Source of the DNA: Pseudomonadota bacterium
Lineage (GTDB): Bacteria > Pseudomonadota > Alphaproteobacteria > Rhizobiales > Rhizobiaceae
DNA length: 64,000 bases
Direction of reading: 5' to 3'
NCBI GenBank assembly: GCA_023419535.1
Contig: JAEZXX010000046.1
Span: 80,466 to 144,465 of the forward strand
Shown here: piece by piece, positions 18,246-26,037 of the stretch
Position numbering within the stretch: the first letter of the stretch is position 1
Layout of the letters: every line of letters begins with the position of its first letter
Notes under the pieces: generated by a model
Told to the model about the DNA's origin: nothing
What the model saw: only the letters and a program-made list of their open reading frames with translations
The model's database searches: none
Made by a program: the position numbers and the translations under genes

Positions 18246-18914
18246 TCAATCGCCCAGGCTTCGCCGCGTCTTCTCCAACACGTCCGTGAACATCGCCTCG
18301 GTCAGCCGCCCGGTGTTCGTGTTGTAGCGCGAGCAATGGTAGCTGGAGACGATGCGGTAGCCGCCGACGTCGGCTTCCGCGCCATGGGCGAAGGGCGCGT
18401 CCTTCATTCTGGCACCGAGGGCGCGGAGCGTCGATTCGTGCGCGATGCGCCCCAGCGTCACGATGGTCGTGAGTGCGCCGAACCCCTCGATCGAGGGCGT
18501 CAGGAAGCGCCGGCAGGTGTTGATCTCCGGCCCCGTCGGCTTGTTCTGCGGCGGCACGCAGCGCACCGCGTTGACGATCGCAGTCTCGATCAGTTCCAGG
18601 CTGTCGTCGGGCCGGGCTTCGAACAGGCCCCGGGCGAGGCCGAAGCGCTTCAGCGTCGCATAGAGAAGGTCGCCGGCATAGTCGCCCGTGAAGGGGCGTC
18701 CCGTGCGGTTGGCGCCGCGAAGGCCCGGCGCGAGGCCGACGACGAGGAGCCGAACCGCGCCCGCCCCCTCCGGCGGCAGGAAGGCGCGCACGGGGGCGTT
18801 GTGCCAGTCCGGCTCCTTCTCCCGCCATTCGTCGCGGAAGGCGGCGAGGCGCGGGCAGAGCGGGCAGTCGCGCGGCGGCGGGGCCGGCTCGGCGGGCAGG
18901 GGCGTTGCGGTCAT
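18246..18914 (-). CDS. Uracil-DNA glycosylase, family 5 (UdgB type)
   Basis: A 222-residue Fe-S uracil-DNA glycosylase that removes uracil and possibly hypoxanthine from DNA. Motif A reads GLAPGLRGANRTGRPFTGD (about residues 60-78), the GNRTGR-like form of family 5 rather than family 4. Cluster cysteines are visible in RDCPLCPRL near the N-terminus and around NAVRCVPPQNKPT and NTCRRF. The C-terminal motif is SSYHCSRYNTNTGRLT. It is convergent with the methyltransferase gene and divergent from rpoZ. Confidence 0.88.
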   Translation of the reverse strand: MTATPLPAEPAPPPRDCPLCPRLAAFRDEWREKEPDWHNAPVRAFLPPEGAGAVRLLVVGLAPGLRGANRTGRPFTGDYAGDLLYATLKRFGLARGLFEARPDDSLELIETAIVNAVRCVPPQNKPTGPEINTCRRFLTPSIEGFGALTTIVTLGRIAHESTLRALGARMKDAPFAHGAEADVGGYRIVSSYHCSRYNTNTGRLTEAMFTDVLEKTRRSLGD

Positions 18915-19083
18915 CGAGGGTCTCGTTCGCGTCGGCCGTCTTCCTCGCAGCCGGGCGGCGGGACTTCAAGGCCGGGACGACCGCACCGAAGCTCGCGCCC
19001 GGCCGCCCTTGCCATGAGAGGCGCTTGACGATAAGGGGACCGCTTGATCCCGTTCAGTCGAGACCCCGTGAAGGAGACAGGCG

Positions 19084-19494
19084 ATGGCCCGCGTCACCGT
19101 AGAAGACTGCGTCGACAAGGTCGAGAACCGCTTCGAGCTGGTGCTTCTCGCCAGCCACCGCGCGCGTCAGCTGGCGCAGGGGCAGCAGATCACGATCGAC
19201 CGTGACAACGACAAGAACCCCGTCGTGGCGCTGCGCGAGATCGCCGACGAGACCCTGTCGCCCGACGATCTCAAGGAAGACCTGATCCACTCGCTGCAGA
19301 AGCATGTCGAGGTCGACGAGCCCGAGCCGCAGGCCCCGTCCGCCGGCGCGATCACGCAGGCCGGCAGCCCCACGGCCGCCGAGGCGGGCCGCGACGAAGC
19401 GGAGGACAACATCGCCTTCGACCGCATGTCGGAGGACGATCTGCTGGCCGGCATCGAGGGCCTCGTGCCCCCGGAGAAGAACGAAGACTACTGA
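19084..19494 (+). CDS. rpoZ: RNA polymerase omega subunit
   Basis: A 136-residue omega subunit that aids assembly of the polymerase beta-prime subunit. The core is in the first 65 residues: MARVTVEDCVDKVENRFELVL opens it and AREI-like VVALREIADETLS closes it. The C-terminal half is an acidic tail typical of rhizobial omega. AAGGAG lies about 9 bases upstream. It precedes rsh, as in most proteobacteria, which is notable because omega contributes to a ppGpp binding site; a terminator lies between the two. Confidence 0.96.
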   Translation: MARVTVEDCVDKVENRFELVLLASHRARQLAQGQQITIDRDNDKNPVVALREIADETLSPDDLKEDLIHSLQKHVEVDEPEPQAPSAGAITQAGSPTAAEAGRDEAEDNIAFDRMSEDDLLAGIEGLVPPEKNEDY

Positions 19495-19550
19495 GACGGA
19501 AAGCGCCGTCCGGGACTTCCGGACCGCGCTTCGAGGTCCCTATATTGGAA

Positions 19551-19580
19551 GGGCGTCGTGCCGGGCACGGCGCCCTTTTT
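19551..19580 (+). terminator. Intrinsic terminator between rpoZ and rsh
   Basis: An 11-bp stem (GGGCGTCGTGC with GCACGGCGCCC, one T-G pair), a CGG loop and five T residues, 56 bases after the rpoZ stop and 27 bases before the rsh start. It could also act as an attenuator for rsh, which starts immediately after it. Confidence 0.85.
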
Positions 19581-19607
19581 GTTCGTCTCGAAAGGTCCCG
19601 CGCGCTC

Positions 19608-21812
19608 ATGATGCGCCAATACGAACTCGTCGAGCGCGTCGCCGCCTACAAGCCCGATCTCGACGAGGGCCTCCTCAACCGCGCCTATGTCTACGCGATG
19701 CAGAAGCACGGTCTGCAGACCCGCGCGAGCGGCGACCCCTACTTCTCGCATCCGCTGGAAGTCGCCGCGATCCTCACCGAGCTGCATCTCGACGAGGAGA
19801 CGATCGCCGTCGCGCTCCTCCACGATACGATCGAGGACACGGACGCCACGCGCAAGGAGATCGATCAGGTCTTCGGTGCCCGCATCGGCCAGCTCGTCGA
19901 GGGGCTGACCAAGCTCAAGCGCCTCGACCTCGTCTCCAAGAAGGCCGAGCAGGCCGAGAATCTCCGCAAGCTCCTCTTCGCCATCGCCGACGACATCCGC
20001 GTGCTGCTCGTCAAGCTGGCCGACCGCCTGCACAACATGCGCACGCTTCATCACATGAAGCCGGAGAAGCGGGCCCGCATCGCGCAGGAGACGCTCGACA
20101 TCTACGGCCCGCTCGCCGGCCGCATGGGCATGCAGGGCATGCGCGAGGAGCTGGAGAACCTCGCCTTCCGCTATGTGAATTCCGAGGCCTACGACACCGT
20201 CACCGCGCGCCTCGACGAGCTGCGCGAACGCCACGCCGACACGATCGAGAAGATCGAGGCGACGCTGACGCAGCGCCTGGCCGAGAGCGGCATCGAGGCC
20301 GAGGTCTCCGGCCGCCAGAAGAAGCCCTACTCGGTGTTCTCCAAGATGCAGCGCAAGGCGCTCTCGCTGGAGCAGCTCTCCGACATCTTCGGCTTCCGCG
20401 TCGTCGTCGGCACCGACGAGGACTGCTACCGCACGCTCGGCATCGTCCACCGCACCTGGCCGCTCGTGCCCGGCCGGTTCAAGGACTACATCTCGATCCC
20501 CAAGCAGAACGGCTACCGCTCGATCCACACGACCATCGTCGGGCCCTCGCGCCAGCGCGTCGAGCTGCAGATCCGCACGCGCGACATGCACGAGATCGCC
20601 GAATACGGCATCGCGGCGCACGAGCTCTACAAGGACGGCATCCACGGCGCCAAATCCTCCGAATCGGCGGCCTTCGCCTGGTTGCGGCGGACCGTGGAGA
20701 TGCTGTCGGAGGGCGAGACTCCGGAGGAATTCCTCGAGCACACCAAGCTCGAGCTCTTCCAGGACCAGGTCTTCTGCTTCACGCCGAAGGGCCGGCTCAT
20801 CGCGCTGCCGCGCGGCGCGACGCCGATCGACTTCGCCTATGCCGTCCACACCGATGTGGGCGACACCTGCGTCGGCGCGAAGGTCAACGGGCGCATCATG
20901 CCCGTCGTCACCGAGCTCGCCAACGGCGACGAGGTCGAGATCATCCGCTCCAAGGCCGCGACCCCGCCGCCGGCCTGGGAGAACGTCGCCATCACCGGCA
21001 AGGCGAGGGCGGCGATCCGGCGCGCCACGCGCCTTGCCATCCGCCGCCAGTATTCCGGGCTCGGCCAGCAGATCCTGGAGCGCACCTTCCAGCGCTCGGG
21101 CAAGACCTTCTCGCGCGACGGGCTGAAGCCCTACCTCGCCAAGCTCGGGCACAGGGAGATCGAGGACGCGCTCGCCTCCGTCGGGCGCGGCGACCTCTCC
21201 TCCGGCGACGTCCTGCGCGCCGTCCACCCCGACTTCCAGGACAGCCGCGCGGTCAAGGCACCGGTGAAGGCGGAGGAGGGCTGGTTCGGCCTGCGCCACG
21301 CCGCCGGCATGATCTTCCGCATCCCGGGCCGCCAGAAGTCCGCGCCGCTGGACGAGGAGCGCGTCGCGCTTCCCATCCGCGGCATCGGCGACGACGTCTC
21401 GGTCCAGTTCAGCCCCGACGGCGCGGTGCCGGGGGACCGGATCATCGGCATCCTGGAGCCGGGCAAGGGCATCACCATCTACCCGATCCAGTCGCCGGCG
21501 CTGCAGGCCTTCGACGACGAGCCGGAGCGCTGGATGGACGTGCGCTGGGATCTCGACGCGGAGATGACGACGCGCTTTCCCGCCAAGGTGAAGGTCTCGG
21601 CGATCAACGAGCCGGGGGCGCTCGCCGAGATCGCCGAGACGATCGCGGAGGCCGACGCCAATATCCACAACCTCTCGATGGCGATGACGGCGCCCGACAT
21701 CACCGTGATGATGATCGATCTGGAGGTCTGGAACCTCCAGCATCTGAACCGCACGCTCGGCCAGCTTCGCGGAAGGGCTTGCGTCACCGACGTCGTTCGT
21801 GTGAACGGCTGA
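19608..21812 (+). CDS. rsh: Bifunctional (p)ppGpp synthetase/hydrolase, RelA/SpoT family
   Basis: A 734-residue stringent-response enzyme. Order: HD hydrolase (about 25-180; ALLHDTIEDTDATRKEI, then LVKLADRLHNMRTL), synthetase (about 230-350; SKMQRKALSLEQLSDIFGFR, DYISIPKQNGYRSIHTT), TGS domain (about 385-450; QVFCFTPKGRLIALPRGA), a helical region, and a C-terminal ACT domain (about 660-734). Both catalytic domains look intact, so it is a true bifunctional Rsh, the single long enzyme usual in Hyphomicrobiales. The MMRQYELVERV start matches relatives; 19608 is chosen although 19611 is equally possible. Confidence 0.96.
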   Translation: MMRQYELVERVAAYKPDLDEGLLNRAYVYAMQKHGLQTRASGDPYFSHPLEVAAILTELHLDEETIAVALLHDTIEDTDATRKEIDQVFGARIGQLVEGLTKLKRLDLVSKKAEQAENLRKLLFAIADDIRVLLVKLADRLHNMRTLHHMKPEKRARIAQETLDIYGPLAGRMGMQGMREELENLAFRYVNSEAYDTVTARLDELRERHADTIEKIEATLTQRLAESGIEAEVSGRQKKPYSVFSKMQRKALSLEQLSDIFGFRVVVGTDEDCYRTLGIVHRTWPLVPGRFKDYISIPKQNGYRSIHTTIVGPSRQRVELQIRTRDMHEIAEYGIAAHELYKDGIHGAKSSESAAFAWLRRTVEMLSEGETPEEFLEHTKLELFQDQVFCFTPKGRLIALPRGATPIDFAYAVHTDVGDTCVGAKVNGRIMPVVTELANGDEVEIIRSKAATPPPAWENVAITGKARAAIRRATRLAIRRQYSGLGQQILERTFQRSGKTFSRDGLKPYLAKLGHREIEDALASVGRGDLSSGDVLRAVHPDFQDSRAVKAPVKAEEGWFGLRHAAGMIFRIPGRQKSAPLDEERVALPIRGIGDDVSVQFSPDGAVPGDRIIGILEPGKGITIYPIQSPALQAFDDEPERWMDVRWDLDAEMTTRFPAKVKVSAINEPGALAEIAETIAEADANIHNLSMAMTAPDITVMMIDLEVWNLQHLNRTLGQLRGRACVTDVVRVNG

Positions 21813-21877
21813 TCCCCGGCAGCAGCGATCGCGCGCGGAGGCGCCCCCCGCGCGCCCGAACGGACCGGACGAGCCCC

Positions 21878-22456
21878 ATGACCCAAGACGACGTGATCGA
21901 CATCTTCCGGCAGGCCGGCGGTCTTCTGGAGGGGCACTTCATCCTGACATCGGGCCTGCGCAGCCCCGTCTTCCTGCAGAAGGCGCGCGTCTTCATGCGG
22001 CCGGAGATGACCGAGCGGCTCTGCCGGCCGCTCGCGGCGCGCATCCGCGAGGCGGTTGCGGGCGAGGTGGACTATCTCGTCGGCCCGGCGGTCGGCGGCA
22101 TCATTCCGGCCTACGAGACGGCGCGCCATTTCGGCCGCCCCGCCGTCTGGGTCGAGCGCGAGAACGGCGTCTTCAAGCTGCGCCGCTTCGAGATGGAACC
22201 GGGCGCGCGCGTCGTGATCGTGGAGGACATCGTCACCACCGGGCTCTCGATCCGCGAGACGGTCGCCTGCATGCGCGAGCTGCGCGCCGAAGTCCTGGCG
22301 GCGGCCTGTCTCGTCGACCGCTCGGCCGGCAAGGCCGATGTCGGCGTCCCGCTGATCGCGCTCTGCGAGTACGAGGTGCCGGCCTATGCGCCGGACGCCC
22401 TGCCGCCGGAACTCGCCGCGATCCCGCCGGTCAAGCCCGGCAGCCGCACGCTCTGA
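21878..22456 (+). CDS. pyrE: Orotate phosphoribosyltransferase
   Basis: A 192-residue enzyme joining orotate and PRPP to give OMP in pyrimidine synthesis. Family features: HFILTSGLRSPVFLQKARV (orotate site), VGPAVGGIIPAYETAR, and the PRPP-binding VVIVEDIVTTGLSIRETV (about residues 110-127). It starts 65 bases after rsh. The short form with GGLLEGHF is typical of Alphaproteobacteria. It is followed by acpS with a palindromic repeat in the gap. Confidence 0.95.
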   Translation: MTQDDVIDIFRQAGGLLEGHFILTSGLRSPVFLQKARVFMRPEMTERLCRPLAARIREAVAGEVDYLVGPAVGGIIPAYETARHFGRPAVWVERENGVFKLRRFEMEPGARVVIVEDIVTTGLSIRETVACMRELRAEVLAAACLVDRSAGKADVGVPLIALCEYEVPAYAPDALPPELAAIPPVKPGSRTL

Positions 22457-22470
22457 CCCGTCGACAAGGC

Positions 22471-22507
22471 GCATCGGGCTCTCCCGGAACCGGTCCGGGG
22501 CCGATGC
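22471..22507. repeat. Rhizobiales-type palindromic intergenic repeat, copy 2
   Basis: Outer arms GCATCGG (22471-22477) and CCGATGC (22501-22507) enclose an inner CCCGGA/TCCGGG pair. It shares its GGGGCCGATGCTG end with copies at 5583 and 27524. It lies in the pyrE-acpS gap. Confidence 0.55.
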
Positions 22508-22526
22508 TGCGAGAGGAGACCATTCG

Positions 22527-22931
22527 ATGATTCTGGGCATCGGCTCCGACCTCATCGACGTGCGCCGCATCGAGAAGACGCTGGCGCGTCACGCGGGTCG
22601 CTTCGAGGCGCGCGTGTTCACCGACATCGAGCGGGCCAAATCCGACGCACGGGCGCAGCGCGCTGCCTCCTACGCCAAGCGCTTCGCGGCCAAGGAGGCC
22701 TGCTCCAAGGCGCTCGGCACCGGTCTGTCGCGCGGGGTGTTCTGGCGCGACATGGGTGTGGTGAACCTGCCGAGCGGCAAGCCGACCATGCGCCTGACGG
22801 GCGGCGCGCTGGAGCGCCTGAACGAACTCCTGCCGGCGGGGCATGAGGCGGTGATCCACCTGACGATCACCGACGAGCTGCCGATCGCGCAGGCCTTCGT
22901 CATCATCGAGGCCGTGCCCTCGCAGGGTTGA
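22527..22931 (+). CDS. acpS: Holo-[acyl-carrier-protein] synthase
   Basis: A 134-residue 4'-phosphopantetheinyl transferase that activates acyl carrier protein. The signature GIGSDLIDVRRIEKTLARH is at the N-terminus, with the Mg-binding Asp in it, and the second motif is RFAAKEACSKALGTG (about 52-66). AGGAG is 8 bases upstream of the ATG. In related genomes lepB, rnc, era and recO follow directly; here about 3.1 kb of opposite-strand cassette separates acpS from lepB. Confidence 0.96.
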   Translation: MILGIGSDLIDVRRIEKTLARHAGRFEARVFTDIERAKSDARAQRAASYAKRFAAKEACSKALGTGLSRGVFWRDMGVVNLPSGKPTMRLTGGALERLNELLPAGHEAVIHLTITDELPIAQAFVIIEAVPSQG

Positions 22932-22960
22932 CGATGGCCCGAGCGATCGAAGCGGCAGCG

Positions 22961-23644
22961 TCAGCCCTGCGGACCGATGTACCGCTTGAACTCGGTGCCG
23001 AGATAGAGGCCGTCTTCTGTGAAGTTCATCGTGATGTACTTCAGCGGACCGAGCTCCTGGAGGATGGCGAGCTGAACCTCGGCATCGACCTTTTCGACGC
23101 GGTTGCCCTCCTTGGCGATCTGCAACGCGGGCACCCAGGTGAACATCTCCCCCGGCGCGAGGGGGCCATGCTTTGCGACCGCTTCCGTATGAGTGTCGTA
23201 TTCGTCGATGTATCGAGGCGTGACCGTTCCGAGCTTCAGTTGGTGCGCGAGAAAGAAGTCGAGGTGGCATTCACCGGTCGGAGGCGGAACGTACGGGCCG
23301 TGAGCGAATTCGCCCAACTGCGCGTAAATCGCGTACGCTTCGAGAGAGCCGTCACACAGGTACAGGTTTCCGATCGAGGATCGCGCGAAGACAGGTAGCT
23401 TGCTGTATTCAAACTCTGGATCGCCTTCGAACCAGTCTCTTATGATGGGCGCGAAGACGGCGGGATCGCACATCTGCATGTACCCGTCGCCGAAGACGAT
23501 GTTGTTCCCATGCCGCACCCAGAACTCCAGGAGGCCGTCCGGCAGAATGCCGCGATAGCGTCCGGCTTCGGCTTCCGACACGGGCTTGGCCGCGTCGAGA
23601 TCGCGCGCAAAGGGCAGGAGGGGCTCGTAGTCGGAATAGGGCAT
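22961..23644 (-). CDS. Tdi-like immunity protein, copy A (GAD-like plus Tdi1 C-terminal domain)
   Basis: A 227-residue protein with a GAD-like domain in its N-terminal half (YRGILPDGLLEFWVRHGNN, then FGDGYMQMCDP) and the DUF1851/Tdi1 C-terminal domain (about 150-227; GEMFTWVPALQIAKEGNR, LGPLKYITMNFTEDGLY). This architecture is that of Agrobacterium Tdi1, which neutralises the T6SS DNase Tde1. The copy upstream shares its ends almost exactly, but residues about 90-145 differ strongly. It is last in the adaptor-toxin-immunity-immunity run and starts 32 bases after copy B. It is convergent with acpS. Antitoxin partner specificity is inferred. Confidence 0.8.
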   Translation of the reverse strand: MPYSDYEPLLPFARDLDAAKPVSEAEAGRYRGILPDGLLEFWVRHGNNIVFGDGYMQMCDPAVFAPIIRDWFEGDPEFEYSKLPVFARSSIGNLYLCDGSLEAYAIYAQLGEFAHGPYVPPPTGECHLDFFLAHQLKLGTVTPRYIDEYDTHTEAVAKHGPLAPGEMFTWVPALQIAKEGNRVEKVDAEVQLAILQELGPLKYITMNFTEDGLYLGTEFKRYIGPQG

Positions 23645-23676
23645 TGCTGGTCAATCCGGATAGCAGGTCATCCCTC

Positions 23677-24360
23677 TTAACCTTGCGGACCGATGTACCG
23701 CTTGAACTCGGTGCCGAGGTAGAGGCCGTCTTCGGTGAAGTTCATCGTGATGTACTTCAGCGGGCCTAGCTCCTGAAGGATGGCGAGCTGAACCTCGGCA
23801 TCGACCTTCTCGATGCGATTGCCCTCCTTGGCGATCTGCAACGCGGGCACCCAGGTGAACATCTCCCCCTGTGCAAGAGGACCATACTTGGCAACCGCCT
23901 CGTTGTGGAGGTCGTCATCGTCGACGTAACGGCGCGTGACGGTACCGAGCTTCAAGATGTGCGAAATGAAGTAATCGAGATAATCTTCGCCTGACGCCGG
24001 TGAATTGAAATTTCCGTGATCGAATACGCTTCTTTGTACTTCGATGCTGTAGTCATTTTTGGTACCGTCGCTCATGGCCAGCCGTCCAAACGAACCAATT
24101 GCATAGATAGCAAATCGATCGGGGTCGAATTCGTCGTCGCCTTTGAACCAGTCCTTTAATATCGGTGCGAAGGTGGATGGATCGCACATCTGCATATAAC
24201 CATCGCCGAAGACGAGGTTGTTTCCATGCTTCGCCCAGAATTCGAGCAACCCATCCGGCAGAATGCCTCTGTAAGGCGCAATCCGGCTTTCCGGTACAGG
24301 CACGGCCGTGTCAAGGTTGCGCGCATGGGCAAGAAGCGGCTCGTAGTCGGAATAGGGCAT
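23677..24360 (-). CDS. Tdi-like immunity protein, copy B (GAD-like plus Tdi1 C-terminal domain)
   Basis: A 227-residue paralogue of copy A with the same GAD-like N-terminus (MPYSDYEPLLAHARNLDTA) and Tdi1 C-terminal domain. It starts 6 bases after the Tde-like toxin gene, so it is the probable cognate immunity protein, made together with the toxin. Its central part (about residues 88-140; IYAIGSFGRLAMSDGT, then FDHGNFNSPASGEDY) is unlike copy A, and its DNA there (24000-24160) is clearly poorer in GC than the surroundings. This suggests transfer followed by homogenisation of the ends with copy A, or the reverse. Confidence 0.82.
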   Translation of the reverse strand: MPYSDYEPLLAHARNLDTAVPVPESRIAPYRGILPDGLLEFWAKHGNNLVFGDGYMQMCDPSTFAPILKDWFKGDDEFDPDRFAIYAIGSFGRLAMSDGTKNDYSIEVQRSVFDHGNFNSPASGEDYLDYFISHILKLGTVTRRYVDDDDLHNEAVAKYGPLAQGEMFTWVPALQIAKEGNRIEKVDAEVQLAILQELGPLKYITMNFTEDGLYLGTEFKRYIGPQG

Positions 24361-24366
24361 CGCTGA

Positions 24367-25095
24367 TCACTCCGGATAGCCAGCGGGCGGGATATGATCG
24401 TTCACGCAAGCCGGTGAGCTGTCGAATCGTACAGCCATCAAGGGGCAGTAGTTTGCTTGTAAGTTCCTTGCGTGCTGGTCCAATGCGGCCAGTTTCGACC
24501 TTGACCAACTGCCCCCAATGGACGAATTCACCCTTCCATCGCCAAGATCGTAGTAATGGTGCGGGACACCACCTGCTACCATGTCCAGGCGATGCAACGC
24601 GTGGTATCCAAGTGATCGGTAATCCAGCGTAGGGTTTCGCCGCAGCCACGCTTCGACGACCGCGGACTTTGCTTGCCTTACCTCGGGAAAAGCCTCAAGG
24701 CTCCTTCTCCCGATTGTCTCGAAACGCTCCCGGTTCTGCAGCACCTGCCCGGGGCTCATCGTGCGCATCGTCGCCTCCTGGACCGCCAGCTGGGAATCGT
24801 ACACCGGTTCCTTCGGTGTTCCGATGAAGCGCATCTTGTTGAAGCAGAACGTCTTGACCGGGCAGCGATTGTTCTCTTCGCAGTCGCCGACGCACTGGTC
24901 CGTGCGCCTATCGGGCGGCTCGTCCGGTCGGGGCGTTGCGTCCAGGTCCGGCAGCGGAGGCGGGAGCGGCGTCGGCTCGCGGCCGTCCCTTCGCCTTCCC
25001 ATCAAGCGACGGAACAGATCGGCGGCCGCTCGTCCGATGCCGTCCACCCGATCGGGATTCAACGGCTGTCGTTCGAACCTCGAGCTACCGCGCAT
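24367..25095 (-). CDS. Tde-like T6SS DNase effector (Ntox15/Toxin_43 type)
   Basis: A 242-residue putative antibacterial nuclease. The N-terminal 70 residues are basic and proline-rich. The toxin domain follows from about residue 75 (CPVKTFCFNKMRF, then QLAVQEATMRTMSPG and NRERFETIGRR) and holds ALHRLDMVAGG at about 168-178. This matches the HxxD catalytic motif followed by a GG, characteristic of Ntox15 DNases such as Agrobacterium Tde1. The signature is a visual match, not a profile search. The gene overlaps the DUF4123 gene by 11 bases and is followed 6 bases later by a Tdi-like gene, the classic adaptor-effector-immunity order. It lacks the glycine-zipper region of Tde1. Confidence 0.75.
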   Translation of the reverse strand: MRGSSRFERQPLNPDRVDGIGRAAADLFRRLMGRRRDGREPTPLPPPLPDLDATPRPDEPPDRRTDQCVGDCEENNRCPVKTFCFNKMRFIGTPKEPVYDSQLAVQEATMRTMSPGQVLQNRERFETIGRRSLEAFPEVRQAKSAVVEAWLRRNPTLDYRSLGYHALHRLDMVAGGVPHHYYDLGDGRVNSSIGGSWSRSKLAALDQHARNLQANYCPLMAVRFDSSPACVNDHIPPAGYPE

Positions 25096-25825
25096 CGAGC
25101 CCGATCTCCCGTCGCGTGAGGCCGATCAAGGTATCCATGTCCCAGTCGTGGTCGGCGTTCGCCCGCCCCACATGGTCGCGGACGGATTGCGAGCGCCCGA
25201 AATTTCCGTCGGACGCCAGGTCGAGCCACGCCCACTTCCTTCTGTTCTCGGCGCTCCTGATCCCGAGCTCCGCCGCCGTCGCCTCGCTGCGGGCGACCGC
25301 TGTACGAACCTCCTCTTCCGTGAACTCGCCGAGATCCGACGGGGTCGTCTCTCGCAATTGCCGGACTATGCCCGCTCTGATCGCCGCGTCGCGTCTTTGC
25401 TCGATCTTGCCGAGCGTCTCGGCATCGAGCGTGAGCGGGCCCGTTCCGACCGGTAACGAGCCCTCCTGTCGACGGGCTCGCAACGGTCCCGGTCTGTCGG
25501 CGTAGTCGTCAGCCGGGAGAAAGACGACAGCTCCCGGTCCCAGGAATCGGTTGAACTGTGCTTGGTCGAACGCAGGCAACGTCTGCGCAAGCACGTCCGG
25601 ATCGGCATGGCGGAAGACGACCCACTCGAACGCGTCCGGATGCCGTCCCGTCCGGCGCTCGGCGATCCGGACCATGTTGATCGATCTGAGATGCCGGTAG
25701 AGTGCCTCCTCGCCGTCGACGCAGGACCAGAACACGAGGCATGGTGCCTCCATCGCCCATCGCTCGGCATGTTCGCGAGCCTGCCGGTCGACGAGGGGGA
25801 CGAGCCAGGGACCGTCGTCGCGCAC
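25085..25825 (-). CDS. DUF4123 family T6SS adaptor/chaperone (Tap-like), probable damaged 5' end
   Basis: A 246-residue protein from a GTG at 25825. DUF4123 features: APCLVFWSCVDGEEALYRHLRS, FRHADPDVLAQTLPAF and FNRFLGPGAVVFLP. These proteins load an effector onto its VgrG. The annotated start cuts the domain: the same frame continues upstream to 25960 with 45 codons that fit the missing N-terminus (ALFAVADGASFGDLRP, then RPLYRERTD). No ATG, GTG or TTG lies in that stretch, and a TGA closes it at 25961-25963. An ATG in another frame overlaps this stop, so one base of shift would restore a start. No vgrG is present in the window. Confidence 0.65.
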   Translation of the reverse strand: MRDDGPWLVPLVDRQAREHAERWAMEAPCLVFWSCVDGEEALYRHLRSINMVRIAERRTGRHPDAFEWVVFRHADPDVLAQTLPAFDQAQFNRFLGPGAVVFLPADDYADRPGPLRARRQEGSLPVGTGPLTLDAETLGKIEQRRDAAIRAGIVRQLRETTPSDLGEFTEEEVRTAVARSEATAAELGIRSAENRRKWAWLDLASDGNFGRSQSVRDHVGRANADHDWDMDTLIGLTRREIGLDAR

Positions 25826-26037
25826 ACGAGAATCCGTGCGCTCGCGGTAGAGGGGTCGGCCGGGAAGGTCGAGTGCCGAAAGACGGGGTCGCAGATCGCC
25901 GAAGGACGCACCGTCCGCGACTGCGAACAGGGCGCAGATGTGCGCGAAACGGATGTCCGCTCATTGCCGAGCGGGGTTTCACGCACTACTAAGGCGCCGT
26001 TGCGGGCCCGTTCCCGTATGATTTGAAGGGCATCCGC

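Noticed and set aside
19304..22456. A 1050-codon plus-strand frame across rsh
   Set aside because: Only its last 192 codons are real (pyrE). The rest is an out-of-frame reading of rpoZ and rsh rich in Arg and Ala.
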